Shown: positions 10,101 through 17,058, numbered from the stretch's first letter. The stretch is 64,000 bases of DNA from an uncultured Gammaproteobacteria bacterium (GCA_947259075.1 CAMYKQ010000062.1:87159-151158); one strand, 5' to 3'. The notes: generated by a model not told the origin, from the sequence alone. Made by a program: numbers and translations.

Positions 10101-13100
10101 GCATGTCGGATTACCTCACCAGCCCCGGCGATGCTGCGCCGCAGATCAAGAACACCAATGCCAAGGGCCACACCGAGACCCATACCTTCGACGCGCGCTA
10201 CGGCGTGATGACCAGCCTCACCGGTCCCAATGGCCGTACTACCACCTGGAGCTTCGACGGCTTCGGCCGCAAGACTCAAGAGAACCGCAGCGACGGCACC
10301 CTTACCCTTACAGACCATGCATGGTGTCCATCCGCCGCCTGTCCCATCGGCGCGCCCGCCAATACCAAATACGCCGTCACCGCCACGGTCGCCAACGCCA
10401 CCAGCAACCTTGCTCCCGCAACAGTCTTCTATGACATGTTTGGCCGTGAGCTACGGCGCAAAACCATCGGCTACGGCGCGACTGCCGACATTTTACAAGA
10501 CACAGGCTACGACGCGTTGGGCCGCACGGTGCGCATCACGGCCCCCTATTTCGGCGGATCGATGTCGCCCACCACTACCGTCATCCCCGACCTGCTCGGT
10601 CGTCCGTCCACGGTAACTGCCGCCAACGGCCTGGTCACCACCTACGGCTACGCCGGTCTCACCACCACAGTGACGAATACCCACAGCGACATCCCCGGCG
10701 GCACACAACAGACCACCCGCGTCAAGAACAGCCAGGGCTGGCTGACGTCGGTCACCAACACCCTCGGCCAAATTACCCGCTACACCTACGACCCGTTCGG
10801 TAATCTGCGCCAAACCATCGACCCCAACTCCAACATCGTGCAGATGGACTACGACGTGCGGGGTCGCAAGATAGCCATGACCGACCCGGACATGGGCTAC
10901 TGGACATACAACTACAACGTCCTCGGCGAACTCACCTCGCAGACCGACGCCAAGAACCAAGTGGTCACCATGGTCTACGACGTGCTCGGTCGCATGACCA
11001 AGCGCACCGAACCGGAAGGCGTGAGCACCTGGGTTTACGATCCCGCCACCGCCAAGGGCGAACTTTCCTCCGTCAGCGGCCCCGCCACCACCGGCCCCAA
11101 TAGCTACAAGCAGACCTATACCTATGACAGTCTGGGTCGCCTGACGCGCATCAGCTCCGCCATCGCCGGCACCACCTACCTGATGGATACTAGCTACGAC
11201 GCCTATAGCCGCGTCGCCTCCGTCACATACCCCGCCGCTTACCAAACTAAGCGCCTCACCGTCTATAACAGCTACGACGCGCAAGGTTACCTGCGTACCG
11301 TCAGCAACATACCAGGCTCCACGCCAGCCACCTGGTACTGGAAGGCTAACTCCATGGATGCCTTAGGGCACATAACCAGCGAGAGTCTGGGCAACGGCCT
11401 CACCACCGCACGCGAATACTATCCAGACAGCGGCCTGCCCAGCAGATACACCACCAGTAACAATGCCCAGGCCACCCTATTCACCTTCGACGTACTGGGC
11501 AATCTCAGTGTTCGCACCGAGTACTACCCTGGCTATTACTATGAGGCATACGACTACGACGATTTGAACCGCCTCACCAGCATCAACTACGGCCCAGTTA
11601 ACAAGACCTACACCTACGATGTCCTGGGTAACATCAAATCCAAGTCCGACTACGGTGACGACTACCGCTACGCCGAGCCTGTAGCGGCTCCCAACGACGT
11701 GCCCGCCGGGCCGCACGCCGTCACCAGCGTCTACAAGGCCGGTGCGCTGGTCGCCAGTTATCGCTACGACCTCAACGGCAACATGACCAGCGGCCCCGGC
11801 CGCAGCATCAGCTACACCAGCTTCAACCTGCCGTCGCAGATCACCCAGGGCGCCGTCACCGATAGCTTCGTCTACGACGCCGGCCATCAGCGCATCCTCC
11901 AGAAGAGCAACAACGGCGATACCACGGTTTACCTCAATCCGCGCTGGGATACCGGCATCCATTTCGAAAAGGTCATCCACCTCAGCGCCCAGGCCGAGTA
12001 TCTGCACTACATCTATGCCGGCGGCACCCCGGTAGCTATCTACACTGTTCAGGGCAACGGTAGCAGCGACATAAAATATTTGCACAAAGACCACCTCGGC
12101 TCGGTGGTCGCCACCACGGGCGCCAATGGCGCGGTCATCGAGCGCATGTCCTATGACGCCTTCGGCAAACGTCGCTTGCCGTCCGGTGTGGATGGCGCCG
12201 TCACCGTCACCTCCACCCACCACGGCTACACCGGCCATGAGCACAACGACGAGGTTGGACTCATCAACATGAACGGGCGGTTCTACGATCCGATGCTGGG
12301 ACGGTTCGCGGCAGCGGATCCTTTTGTTCAAAGCCCCGGAAATTTACAAAGCTTTAATCGCTATAGCTATGTGGGGAACAACCCGCTGAGCCGCACCGAC
12401 CCATCGGGATATTATTTCTGCACCAATTTTTACGGTGAGACAGCCGAATCTTGCAGCAGTAATGGCAGTGGTTTTGGGCCAAATGGAGCCAGCGGCAATA
12501 CGTATAATAATACCCAGACCAATAACGGGCAAAACACCAGCAACGGCGGCAGCCCCGGTACAGCTAGCCCAGGAACAGGTACGCTCATCATTCCCATCGG
12601 TAATGGGACGATGAAAGTCGATATTAGCAATAATGGCGTGCCCGGCGCTGTTTATTATCAAGGAACCAGTCAGGGTTATGAAACTGTTGCCGGGACTATC
12701 ACCAGCGCTTATGTGGTGATGAGCAGCGGGGTATCTTTGGAGTGCAACGGTTGCCTATATGACGCAAATAGGCAGTTCTGGATTGATGTTTCTGCCTACC
12801 TTCAGTCTGAGGGCAATCACTTCGCTAATCTATGGGATAAATCTCTTCAAGGAGATTTAGCTGCCGCAGGACAACTTGCCGTCGAAGGAGGTCTTCTCAT
12901 TTATGCGCCAGCGCTTTCGCTAGGTAGAAAGGCGGGTGCAGAGGTAGTAGATGCTCTGGTTGCAAACAGCGCAGAGAAAGGTGGCCTAAATCTTTTCAAG
13001 TGGGGCAAGGACAGCACAACCAAAGCCGATGGTTGGAAAGAAGGCGATTTCATGCTTAACCTGCCCGATAAGGGCAGTCCCAAAGCCAACTGGGCGCAGA

Positions 13101-13282
13101 ACTCCGGTCGTTTGCGCGAGGAGATGAGCAAAGGGAACCCCATCTATGATTCGTATCGGAATCCAGCAACGGGGGAACGCATACCAACTGAAGGCTTTCT
13201 CCGTGCAGAGCGCAATCTTCTAGAGTCTCGTGGCTGGCAATACAATCCATCGGCGGGTGCATATCACCCGCCGGGTAATTGA
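7127..13282 (+). CDS. Secreted SpvB/FG-GAP/YD-repeat (Rhs-type) polymorphic toxin protein
   Basis: This 2051-residue protein has a signal peptide (residues 1-26). The SpvB-type N-terminal domain covers roughly residues 30-310 (motif YSIPIVVPPGVGGMEPNLAL). Seven FG-GAP/VCBS-like repeats, each with a DFNGDG-type loop, occupy residues 340-690. A TcdB-middle-like section follows, then YD repeats (YDxxG patterns) over about residues 1000-1700. The Rhs core signature NGRFYDPMLGRFAAADPF is near residue 1715 and the DPSG boundary near residue 1757. After a Gly/Asn-rich linker and a hydrophobic stretch (AAGQLAVEGGLLIYAPAL), the last ~95 residues form a compact domain with conserved-looking GDFMLNLPDKGSPKANW and GFLRAERNLLESRGW, probably the toxin. 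I do not recognise its activity. The next gene is the likely immunity gene. Secretion appears Sec-dependent. Confidence 0.9.
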   Translation: MKAANHYAAFLFLFWTVLFGSPAAWAITSNVGATAGSFAVSPTGSATYSIPIVVPPGVGGMEPNLALNYNSQAGDSLLGVGWNIIGLSKIYRCGATIDTDGYKGGVNLDSNDRYCLDGQRLVAVSGAYGANGTEYRTQRETFTKVVSYGTQGNGPAYFKAWGKDGNVFEFGVDFSSKIAASASATVVAWSVNKIQDLAGNYLTVSYNYQVTTSPVSVEFSPRLIEYTGNTAAGLVPSRAVSFRYESRPDRVEKYVGGLAVVSSDRMTHVVTRSNNGDVRDYQLTYEPDMGGAIPRSRLASVRECAADGVCLPSTQLGWQNGGNGLTRSTQRYPAGWDFGWSETGWEVINGDFNGDGMTDFARVGGTEARFLLSRIAGYFSAVVQNYPAGWDFGNPSSWKTITGDFNGDGKTDYARVGATYVHLFISNGDGSFSTPVYYYPNGWNFGTGDNWEVITGDFDGDGRTDFARLGIVYAHLFISNGDGSFSTPIHYYPTGWSFNTPAGPKWKSIVADFNGDGKSDYALLGATDARLFLSSGNGRVGTFTPLIQNYQSGLDFGWSNSYVTIAGDFNGDGIADYARLGGTSGYLFLGLGDGTFYSQPHAYPAGWNFSDQSAWKTISGDFNSDGKTDYMRLGGTFTHTFLGRGDGTFVTLAQAVEGSYSSSWRILAGDFNGDGKTDYARVGATYSDIYVGNSPAPNMLTSITTGVAAQVTNITYKPLTDYSVHGRSSHALQYPVLHLRAPIYVVASYQTSDGLGGLNTTNYSYFGAKMHMAGRGYLGFQAVTQHSPNGINTTTSYGQTTCEIGTPLAGSSDMRCVGLPLRVAVEKSENGSHLSGTNTYWATVGTYPYARVINQFKYELDGTLVASTSTTSNPPDANGNFTYARVVTSDNYITEITNTYLAADTTRWLLTRLSSSTVTRTLPTGEALTRKSAYQYNVNGLLAKEVVEPATVDASGNYTAGPYTLVTAYTYDLYGHRNKTTVSGTGITARSSMSDYLTSPGDAAPQIKNTNAKGHTETHTFDARYGVMTSLTGPNGRTTTWSFDGFGRKTQENRSDGTLTLTDHAWCPSAACPIGAPANTKYAVTATVANATSNLAPATVFYDMFGRELRRKTIGYGATADILQDTGYDALGRTVRITAPYFGGSMSPTTTVIPDLLGRPSTVTAANGLVTTYGYAGLTTTVTNTHSDIPGGTQQTTRVKNSQGWLTSVTNTLGQITRYTYDPFGNLRQTIDPNSNIVQMDYDVRGRKIAMTDPDMGYWTYNYNVLGELTSQTDAKNQVVTMVYDVLGRMTKRTEPEGVSTWVYDPATAKGELSSVSGPATTGPNSYKQTYTYDSLGRLTRISSAIAGTTYLMDTSYDAYSRVASVTYPAAYQTKRLTVYNSYDAQGYLRTVSNIPGSTPATWYWKANSMDALGHITSESLGNGLTTAREYYPDSGLPSRYTTSNNAQATLFTFDVLGNLSVRTEYYPGYYYEAYDYDDLNRLTSINYGPVNKTYTYDVLGNIKSKSDYGDDYRYAEPVAAPNDVPAGPHAVTSVYKAGALVASYRYDLNGNMTSGPGRSISYTSFNLPSQITQGAVTDSFVYDAGHQRILQKSNNGDTTVYLNPRWDTGIHFEKVIHLSAQAEYLHYIYAGGTPVAIYTVQGNGSSDIKYLHKDHLGSVVATTGANGAVIERMSYDAFGKRRLPSGVDGAVTVTSTHHGYTGHEHNDEVGLINMNGRFYDPMLGRFAAADPFVQSPGNLQSFNRYSYVGNNPLSRTDPSGYYFCTNFYGETAESCSSNGSGFGPNGASGNTYNNTQTNNGQNTSNGGSPGTASPGTGTLIIPIGNGTMKVDISNNGVPGAVYYQGTSQGYETVAGTITSAYVVMSSGVSLECNGCLYDANRQFWIDVSAYLQSEGNHFANLWDKSLQGDLAAAGQLAVEGGLLIYAPALSLGRKAGAEVVDALVANSAEKGGLNLFKWGKDSTTKADGWKEGDFMLNLPDKGSPKANWAQNSGRLREEMSKGNPIYDSYRNPATGERIPTEGFLRAERNLLESRGWQYNPSAGAYHPPGN
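8160..9200 (+). repeat. Seven in-frame FG-GAP/VCBS-like repeats inside the Rhs gene
   Basis: Seven copies of a unit of about 50 codons are visible. Each is centred on a calcium-loop-like motif (GDFNGDGMTDFARVG and variants, at about 8178, 8334, 8487, 8655, 8826, 8985 and 9129) and is preceded by a YPAGWDFG-like segment. Such loops usually form the blades of an integrin-alpha-like propeller. The copies are similar but not identical at the nucleotide level. The sixth has NSDG in place of NGDG. Confidence 0.85.
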
Positions 13283-13295
13283 CGGGGAAAGCTAA

Positions 13296-13871
13296 ATGAC
13301 CTTGCTTTTCTCTTCAGCAGCACGCCGCCAATTCGATCCAGTGGCTCAGCAATTTGGTTTGGTTTGTATGGCATCTGATGAGCAGGGTTTGCGATACGAA
13401 AACGATAACGTGTTCCTGGATGTTAATTTTGACAACGGTCGTTCTTATGAACTGGGTGTTGAGATAAGGAAGCGACACACGCAGTATCCTGGGCCTCCTT
13501 TTTCGCTTGCGGAGATTCTGAGGTTACGCAGTGTCCAGGACGCAGCGTTTGTTTCTGGATTGATGATTAGCAATGAGTCACGGTTGCCGGATATTTTGTC
13601 AAGACTCGCGCGTTTAACGCGCGATCATGCCGCCGATTTTTTGATGGGTAATGATTTCTCTTTTGCGCAAGTGGAGAAGCTGCGCAATCAGGAGAGTGCC
13701 GAGTATGAGTTGGCATCTCAGCTTAGATATGCAAGAGCAACTGTGGATATGGCATGGCCTGCAAGGGATTACGAAGCCGTTGTTAAGGCTTTGGAACCGT
13801 TGGAGTCACATTTATCACCATCGGAAAAAAAACGATTGGAATACTCCCGGAAGCAGATGTCTCATTATTAG
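13296..13871 (+). CDS. Candidate immunity protein for the Rhs C-terminal toxin
   Basis: This 191-residue acidic, soluble protein has no signal peptide. It starts 13 bases after the Rhs stop, behind a ggggaaag ribosome binding site. Genes in this position after Rhs proteins normally encode the cognate immunity protein that neutralises the toxin in the cytoplasm. An N-terminal alpha/beta part (FDPVAQQFGLVCMASDEQG) is followed by a helical C-terminus ending in SPSEKKRLEYSRKQMSHY. I do not recognise an Imm family, so the function is inferred from position, size and composition. Confidence 0.65.
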   Translation: MTLLFSSAARRQFDPVAQQFGLVCMASDEQGLRYENDNVFLDVNFDNGRSYELGVEIRKRHTQYPGPPFSLAEILRLRSVQDAAFVSGLMISNESRLPDILSRLARLTRDHAADFLMGNDFSFAQVEKLRNQESAEYELASQLRYARATVDMAWPARDYEAVVKALEPLESHLSPSEKKRLEYSRKQMSHY

Positions 13872-13875
13872 CCCG

Positions 13876-13912
13876 GTAGGTTGGGCTGAACGTTGTTTGT
13901 GAAGCCCAACAA
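13876..13912 (+). repeat. REP-like palindrome upstream of the REP-associated transposase
   Basis: The element begins GTAGGTTGGGCTGAA and ends TGAAGCCCAACA. Its 8-bp arms GTTGGGCT/AGCCCAAC (13880-13887 and 13903-13910) can form a hairpin. Its reverse complement appears at 14465-14497 on the other side of the transposase gene. Such flanking pairs are the expected substrates of Y1 REP-associated transposases. Confidence 0.85.
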
Positions 13913-13931
13913 TAAAGGAGGGAACAAAACG

Positions 13932-14462
13932 ATGCATTACCGGCGGTCTGATGCGGCGGGAGGAACGTATTTCTTCACGGTGAATCTGGCCGAGCGGGGT
14001 TCGGATAGGCTGGTGCGGCACGTGGATGATTTGCGTGTGGTCACGAATAAGGTGAAGCAAGCCCATCCGTTTGCCGTTGTGGCGATGGTCGTGTTACCCG
14101 AACACCTGCATGCGATCTGGCGCCTGCCGCCGGGCGATGTCGATTATCCGGGACGCTGGTCGCTGATCAAGGCGGGATTTTCACGGTGCTTGGTGAAAGA
14201 CGAACGCATCCGCGCCAGCCGCCAGGCCAAACGGGAACGCGGCATTTGGCAGCGGCGGTACTTGGAACACCCAATCCGGGATGAGGCGGATTGGGCGCGA
14301 CACGTGGATTACATCCATTACAACCCGGTGAAGCATGGCTGGGTCAAGCGTCCTGTGGATTGGCCACACTCAACGCTGCACGGTTACCTTGATCGGGGAA
14401 TGTTACCAGCGGATTGGGGTGAGCAAATGGGTGATGAGGTGGGTGGTTATGGCGAGCGTTGA
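13932..14462 (+). CDS. REP-associated tyrosine transposase (RAYT, Y1_Tnp/IS200-like)
   Basis: The ATG at 13932 follows an aaggaggg ribosome binding site and gives 176 residues; the frame is open upstream to 13893. The opening HYRRSDAAGGTYFFTVNLAER is typical of RAYT proteins. The HUH-like metal site is in VVLPEHLHAIWRLP, and the predicted nucleophile tyrosine is in DEADWARHVDYIHYNPVKHG near the C-terminus. These single-strand transposases nick and join REP hairpins. The gene is flanked by an inverted pair of such palindromes and looks intact. It lies between the first toxin/immunity pair and the orphan tails. Confidence 0.93.
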   Translation: MHYRRSDAAGGTYFFTVNLAERGSDRLVRHVDDLRVVTNKVKQAHPFAVVAMVVLPEHLHAIWRLPPGDVDYPGRWSLIKAGFSRCLVKDERIRASRQAKRERGIWQRRYLEHPIRDEADWARHVDYIHYNPVKHGWVKRPVDWPHSTLHGYLDRGMLPADWGEQMGDEVGGYGER

Positions 14463-14464
14463 AA

Positions 14465-14497
14465 TGTTGGGCTTCATTTCATTCAGCCCAACCTACG
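14465..14497 (-). repeat. REP-like palindrome downstream of the transposase, inverted relative to the first
   Basis: The sequence runs TGTTGGGCTTCA, a short spacer, then TTCAGCCCAACCTACG. The arms GTTGGGCT (14466-14473) and AGCCCAAC (14485-14492) form a hairpin. It is the inverted counterpart of the element at 13876-13912, with identical outer parts and a different spacer. An orphan toxin tail begins within about 15 bases of its end. Confidence 0.85.
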
Positions 14498-14509
14498 GCG
14501 CTAGTAACT

Positions 14510-14833
14510 GTGTTTCACGGAAGTATTAGCGACGCGTCTAGAATTAGAATACAGGGACTCGACCCAACGCGAACGCCAACTTGGATCACAACGAGCCGAG
14601 AAGCGGCGGAAAACGCAATCGGTCCGAATCGCGCTGTGGGACTTCGGGAAGGATTCGATCGAGGTGTAATTGAATCAAAGATTCCACGCGCGGAGTTCGA
14701 CCGACTACAGCAAGCGGGGCAAATATCGCCAGATCGTACATGGCCGGGCTTCGGAACCAGACAGACCCTGCCTGAGAACGTTCTCCGTGGCTCTGACGCT
14801 GTCGATGCATTTAATCGAGGTATCGTTAAATGA
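14510..14833 (+). pseudogene. Orphan Rhs-type toxin tail 2, cut off from any core
   Basis: The frame is open from 14459, but the first codons are REP sequence. Recognisable protein begins around VFHGSISDASRIRIQGLDPT at 14510 and runs to IVK at 14830. The small domain (~107 residues) has an H-G and an S-R-E pattern (TWITTSREAAENAIG) and ends in TRQTLPENVLRGSDAVDAF. This resembles the C-terminal domains of polymorphic toxins, possibly of the ADP-ribosyltransferase-like type, but that is a guess. There is no signal peptide and no Rhs core. It overlaps the next gene by 4 bases (ATGA), as toxin-immunity pairs often do. It may be silent until recombined onto an Rhs core. Confidence 0.6.
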
Positions 14834-15174
14834 GCAACATAGTCTTTGATCTCCGGGCGCTGCATCGTAACCGCAGCGATCAGCCGAGCTATCACTTGGC
14901 GTCGGAAGATCACTTACGCATCCAGGTCTTTAACCTCTTGGACAAAGAAAAAATCGGCGATTGGATGTGTGACGGAAGCGCATTGATCACGGTGATTGCG
15001 GGAATTGTTGTCATATCGGTAGATGGGCAACCAGAGCGCGCAAATGAGTTATGTCAGGCACTTATACTTCCTGGAAGGCTGTTTCGTGTGACCGCAGAAG
15101 ATGGTCCGGCAACGGTGCAAATTGTTTGGAGCCCACCATTTGCAAAGATTGTGGAAGTAATAAAAGCCGGGTAG
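14830..15174 (+). CDS. Cupin-like candidate immunity protein for orphan toxin tail 2
   Basis: This 114-residue soluble protein starts inside the stop of toxin tail 2 (ATGA). Its pattern (DLRALHRNRSDQPSYHLASE, then DGSALITVIAGIVVISVDG, then LILPGRLFRVTAEDGPATVQIVWSPP) is that of a single-domain cupin, with Gly at the turns and beta strands throughout. A classical cupin metal site of three His and one Glu is not evident. Its position suggests an immunity protein. A short tandem repeat, GCCGGGTA three times, follows the stop. The gene looks intact. Confidence 0.6.
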   Translation: MSNIVFDLRALHRNRSDQPSYHLASEDHLRIQVFNLLDKEKIGDWMCDGSALITVIAGIVVISVDGQPERANELCQALILPGRLFRVTAEDGPATVQIVWSPPFAKIVEVIKAG

Positions 15175-15187
15175 CCGGGTAGCCGGG

Positions 15188-15342
15188 TAGGGTGGGCACG
15201 CCTTCTGTGCCCACGCAGAATAGATGAATGGCAAATGATGGTGATGTACGGTGAGTGGATTGCGGTTGGTGTTGCGTGGGTACGAAAAATGATGGCAATT
15301 GTGGATGGTGCCGCGTGGACACAAACAACGTGCCCACCCTAC
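15188..15342. repeat. Inverted doublet of a second REP-like palindrome (REPIN-like)
   Basis: The left half (15188-15216) reads GTAGGGTGGGCACG, spacer, TGTGCCCACGC, with arms GTGGGCAC/GTGCCCAC. The right half (15313-15342) is its inverted copy, GCGTGGACAC, spacer, CGTGCCCACCCTAC. The ~96 bases between them contain no supported gene. The two halves together can fold into one long hairpin, the usual architecture of REP doublets that move as units. Toxin tail 3 starts immediately after the right half. Confidence 0.8.
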
Positions 15343-15345
15343 TTG

Positions 15346-15594
15346 GCCGCAGGATTCACGAGTCGAGCAGATGGCGGTGCGCTTATGATGCCAGAAGCCG
15401 AACATGTATTGACACGAACATACGGCTTCAAAGGTGCGCTGACAGCGCAGCAAGAAGCAGGTATGGCGTTCCGAGATGTGTTGGCGCGTGACATCCGTGA
15501 TGTGAGAAGCATTGGCGGTTCGCAGTACAACCAGGGGCTTCGGGACTTGCTGAACTACTACTGTACGAACTTTCCCGAGCTGATGAGGAAGTGA
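15346..15594 (+). pseudogene. Orphan toxin tail 3
   Basis: Directly after the palindrome doublet, about 82 residues of protein-like sequence run from AAGFTSRADGGALMMPEAEH to LNYYCTNFPELMRK. The motifs RTYGFKGALTAQQEAGMAFR and LARDIRDVRSIGGSQYNQGL look like a polymorphic-toxin C-terminal domain that I have seen downstream of Rhs cores, though I cannot name its activity. The frame is open from 15235, but the upstream part is palindrome DNA and no convincing start exists. The stop overlaps the next gene (GTGA). It is likely a silent cassette. Confidence 0.6.
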
Positions 15595-15902
15595 TTCGAA
15601 TGGGTGAACCGATGCAACCCGCTGTTAAAGAATTGGTGAAGATCGGGCCATTACCGAGTTCAGTGAACCCGGATGTGGTAAAGCTGGATATGATTCAGAC
15701 ATTGTTGACGAAAATCGAGCAACCGATCTCAGACGACGATGCCCGAGCACTTGTGAACTTATTCGGTCCTGATGACTGCTTCGGTCTTGCATGGACGCTT
15801 CTTCACATCATTGAAACCGCGCCGGGCTGGCCGCTGAACGACGTGCTTGGCGGCGCTGGCAATGAGTGGATTGATCGACTGAAGCAAAGGGCCAGAAACT
15901 GA
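15591..15902 (+). CDS. Candidate immunity protein for orphan toxin tail 3
   Basis: This protein of up to 103 residues starts at a GTG overlapping the toxin-tail stop; in-frame ATGs at 15600 and 15612 are alternatives. It is acidic, soluble and helical, and its pattern (QTLLTKIEQPISDDDARALVNLFGPDDCFGLAW, in two parts) occurs in small immunity-type proteins. The arrangement matches the tail 2/cupin pair. The family was not recognised. Confidence 0.55.
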   Translation: MIRMGEPMQPAVKELVKIGPLPSSVNPDVVKLDMIQTLLTKIEQPISDDDARALVNLFGPDDCFGLAWTLLHIIETAPGWPLNDVLGGAGNEWIDRLKQRARN

Positions 15903-16041
15903 TGTTGTAAAGGGCGTAAACAAGGTTCCTGACTTCATCGTATCTCCAGGTGGTACCCCATTCTCTGTTCCGAAAGGTGCGACAGGGCCGACTCCTGTTT
16001 TCAATCCGGCTGGAAAACAGCCAAGGTGGTGGTTGTGTTGA
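15901..16041 (+). pseudogene. Toxin tail 4, 5'- and 3'-truncated fragment
   Basis: Directly after the preceding stop codon, 46 codons read VVKGVNKVPDFIVSPGGTPF, then SVPKGATGPTPVFNPAGKQP, before losing the pattern and stopping at 16039-16041. The P-D-F-I-V-S-P-G-G-T and V-P-K-G-A-T-G-P-T-P segments are familiar from C-terminal toxin domains of Rhs and filamentous-hemagglutinin proteins. The domain is cut short a few bases before another palindrome. No immunity gene follows. It is certainly non-functional as it stands. Confidence 0.6.
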
Positions 16042-16052
16042 CGTGAGTTGAA

Positions 16053-16073
16053 GGTGCATAGAATGCACCCTAC
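16053..16073 (+). repeat. Third REP-like palindrome closing the toxin-tail array
   Basis: GGTGCAT and ATGCACC (16053-16059 and 16063-16069) form a 7-bp stem. The downstream bases CCTACTTGG repeat those following the right half of the 15188-15342 doublet. The element separates toxin tail 4 from the duplicated secreted-protein fragment. Confidence 0.6.
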
Positions 16074-16080
16074 TTGGCTC

Positions 16081-16311
16081 GAACATCGCGCCGCGATACG
16101 CACAAACTCTAAGGTGGTGCCAGGTGACCAGTATTACCAGCGCACCAGGACGCCAGCCGCCGATATCAGCGTGCAGGACGTCAATTCCGATTATTTTGAT
16201 TTGACGGCAGGCGTTTTTTATGACTTCGGCGTCAATTTCAAAAACCCGACGCCCAAGAATGGGGTGAACGATGATTTTTGCTCTGCGGTGGTCATGATCT
16301 TCCGACGTTGA
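16081..16311 (+). pseudogene. C-terminal duplicate of the secreted-protein gene at 5601-6356
   Basis: The 76 codons from EHRAAIRTNSK to CSAVVMIFRR align with the end of the gene at 5601-6356. Shared segments include RTRTPAA-ISVQDVNSDYFD and NDDFCSAVVMIF. Over this part the nucleotide sequences also remain very similar (for example the 20 bases caggacgtcaattccgatta are identical). The signal peptide, coiled coil and central part are missing, and two small deletions distinguish it from the full copy. The two copies are direct repeats bracketing 9.7 kb. Confidence 0.85.
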
Positions 16312-16325
16312 GTCGGCATCGGGCA

Positions 16326-16904
16326 TCAAAGCACATTCACGCCTTCTTCTTCGAGCATGCGCGTGAGCCGGATGAGGGGCAGGCCGATGAGGGCGGTGGG
16401 ATCATCGCCCTCGAAGCGTTCGCACAGGGCGATGCCCAAGCCTTCCGATTTGAACGAGCCGGCGCAGTGATAGGGCTGTTCACGGCGTAAATAATCTTCG
16501 ATTTGCTCATCGCTCAAGCGACGGAATACGACCGCGAAACCGACGACGTCGACTTGTGCCTCGCCGGTGGCGGTGTTGAGCAGACAAACTCCGGTGAGAA
16601 AGTCCAGGCGTTTGCCCGAACACAGGCGCAGTTGTTGCGCGGCGCGTGCATGATCGCCGGGTTTGCCGAGGATCCGCTCGTCGATGACCGCCACTTGATC
16701 GGAGCCGATGATGAGCGCGCCGGGATGCCGCGCGGCGACGGCGCGGGCCTTGAGTTCGGCGAGCCGGCGCACGAGCTGCCGCGGCGTTTCGCCGGGCAGG
16801 GCGGTTTCATCCACATCCGGCGCGGTGCAGACGAAGTGCAGGCCGAGGCGGGCGAGCAGTTCTTTACGATAAACGGACGTGGAGGCGAGGACGAGTGTTT
16901 GCAT
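16326..16904 (-). CDS. maf: Maf-family nucleotide pyrophosphatase, YceF type
   Basis: This 192-residue protein starts with the Maf signature LASTSVYRKELLARLGL. It carries the catalytic acidic motif in GSDQVAVIDERILGKPG and the conserved FKSEGLGIALCERFEGDDPTALIGLPL near the C-terminus. Maf enzymes hydrolyse nucleotides, often modified ones, to monophosphates. The YceF branch acts on 7-methyl-GTP in E. coli, and the sequence and neighbourhood of yceD and rpmF suit that branch. It is convergent with the duplicated fragment and 208 bases from pycB. Confidence 0.93.
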   Translation of the reverse strand: MQTLVLASTSVYRKELLARLGLHFVCTAPDVDETALPGETPRQLVRRLAELKARAVAARHPGALIIGSDQVAVIDERILGKPGDHARAAQQLRLCSGKRLDFLTGVCLLNTATGEAQVDVVGFAVVFRRLSDEQIEDYLRREQPYHCAGSFKSEGLGIALCERFEGDDPTALIGLPLIRLTRMLEEEGVNVL

Positions 16905-17058
16905 GATTACTTAATTATTTAATGGCTGTGGACTCAAGCGGAGTTTGATTTCGAATAGTGTTGCGTGCCGTGGCGTTCAAAGGCGCGGGCGCGCGGCCAT
17001 CATTCTTTCGGCGAATCCGGTGCGCGCTCAAACATAACTTAAGTTTATCTATTGACCG

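Noticed and set aside
10493..11284. A 263-codon open frame on the minus strand opposite the YD repeats, and similar long antisense frames at 9626-10318 and 11477-12331
   Set aside because: They mirror the third-position GC bias of the Rhs gene, have Gly/Val/Ala-rich low-complexity products, lack ribosome binding sites and conflict with a clearly real protein.
15166..15190. Three tandem copies of GCCGGGTA, considered as a CRISPR-like or variable repeat
   Set aside because: The units are 8 bases, directly adjacent and without spacers; this is a short slippage repeat leading into a REP palindrome.
16278..16922. Plus-strand frames overlapping maf
   Set aside because: They are antisense to a well-conserved Maf protein and carry no family motif.
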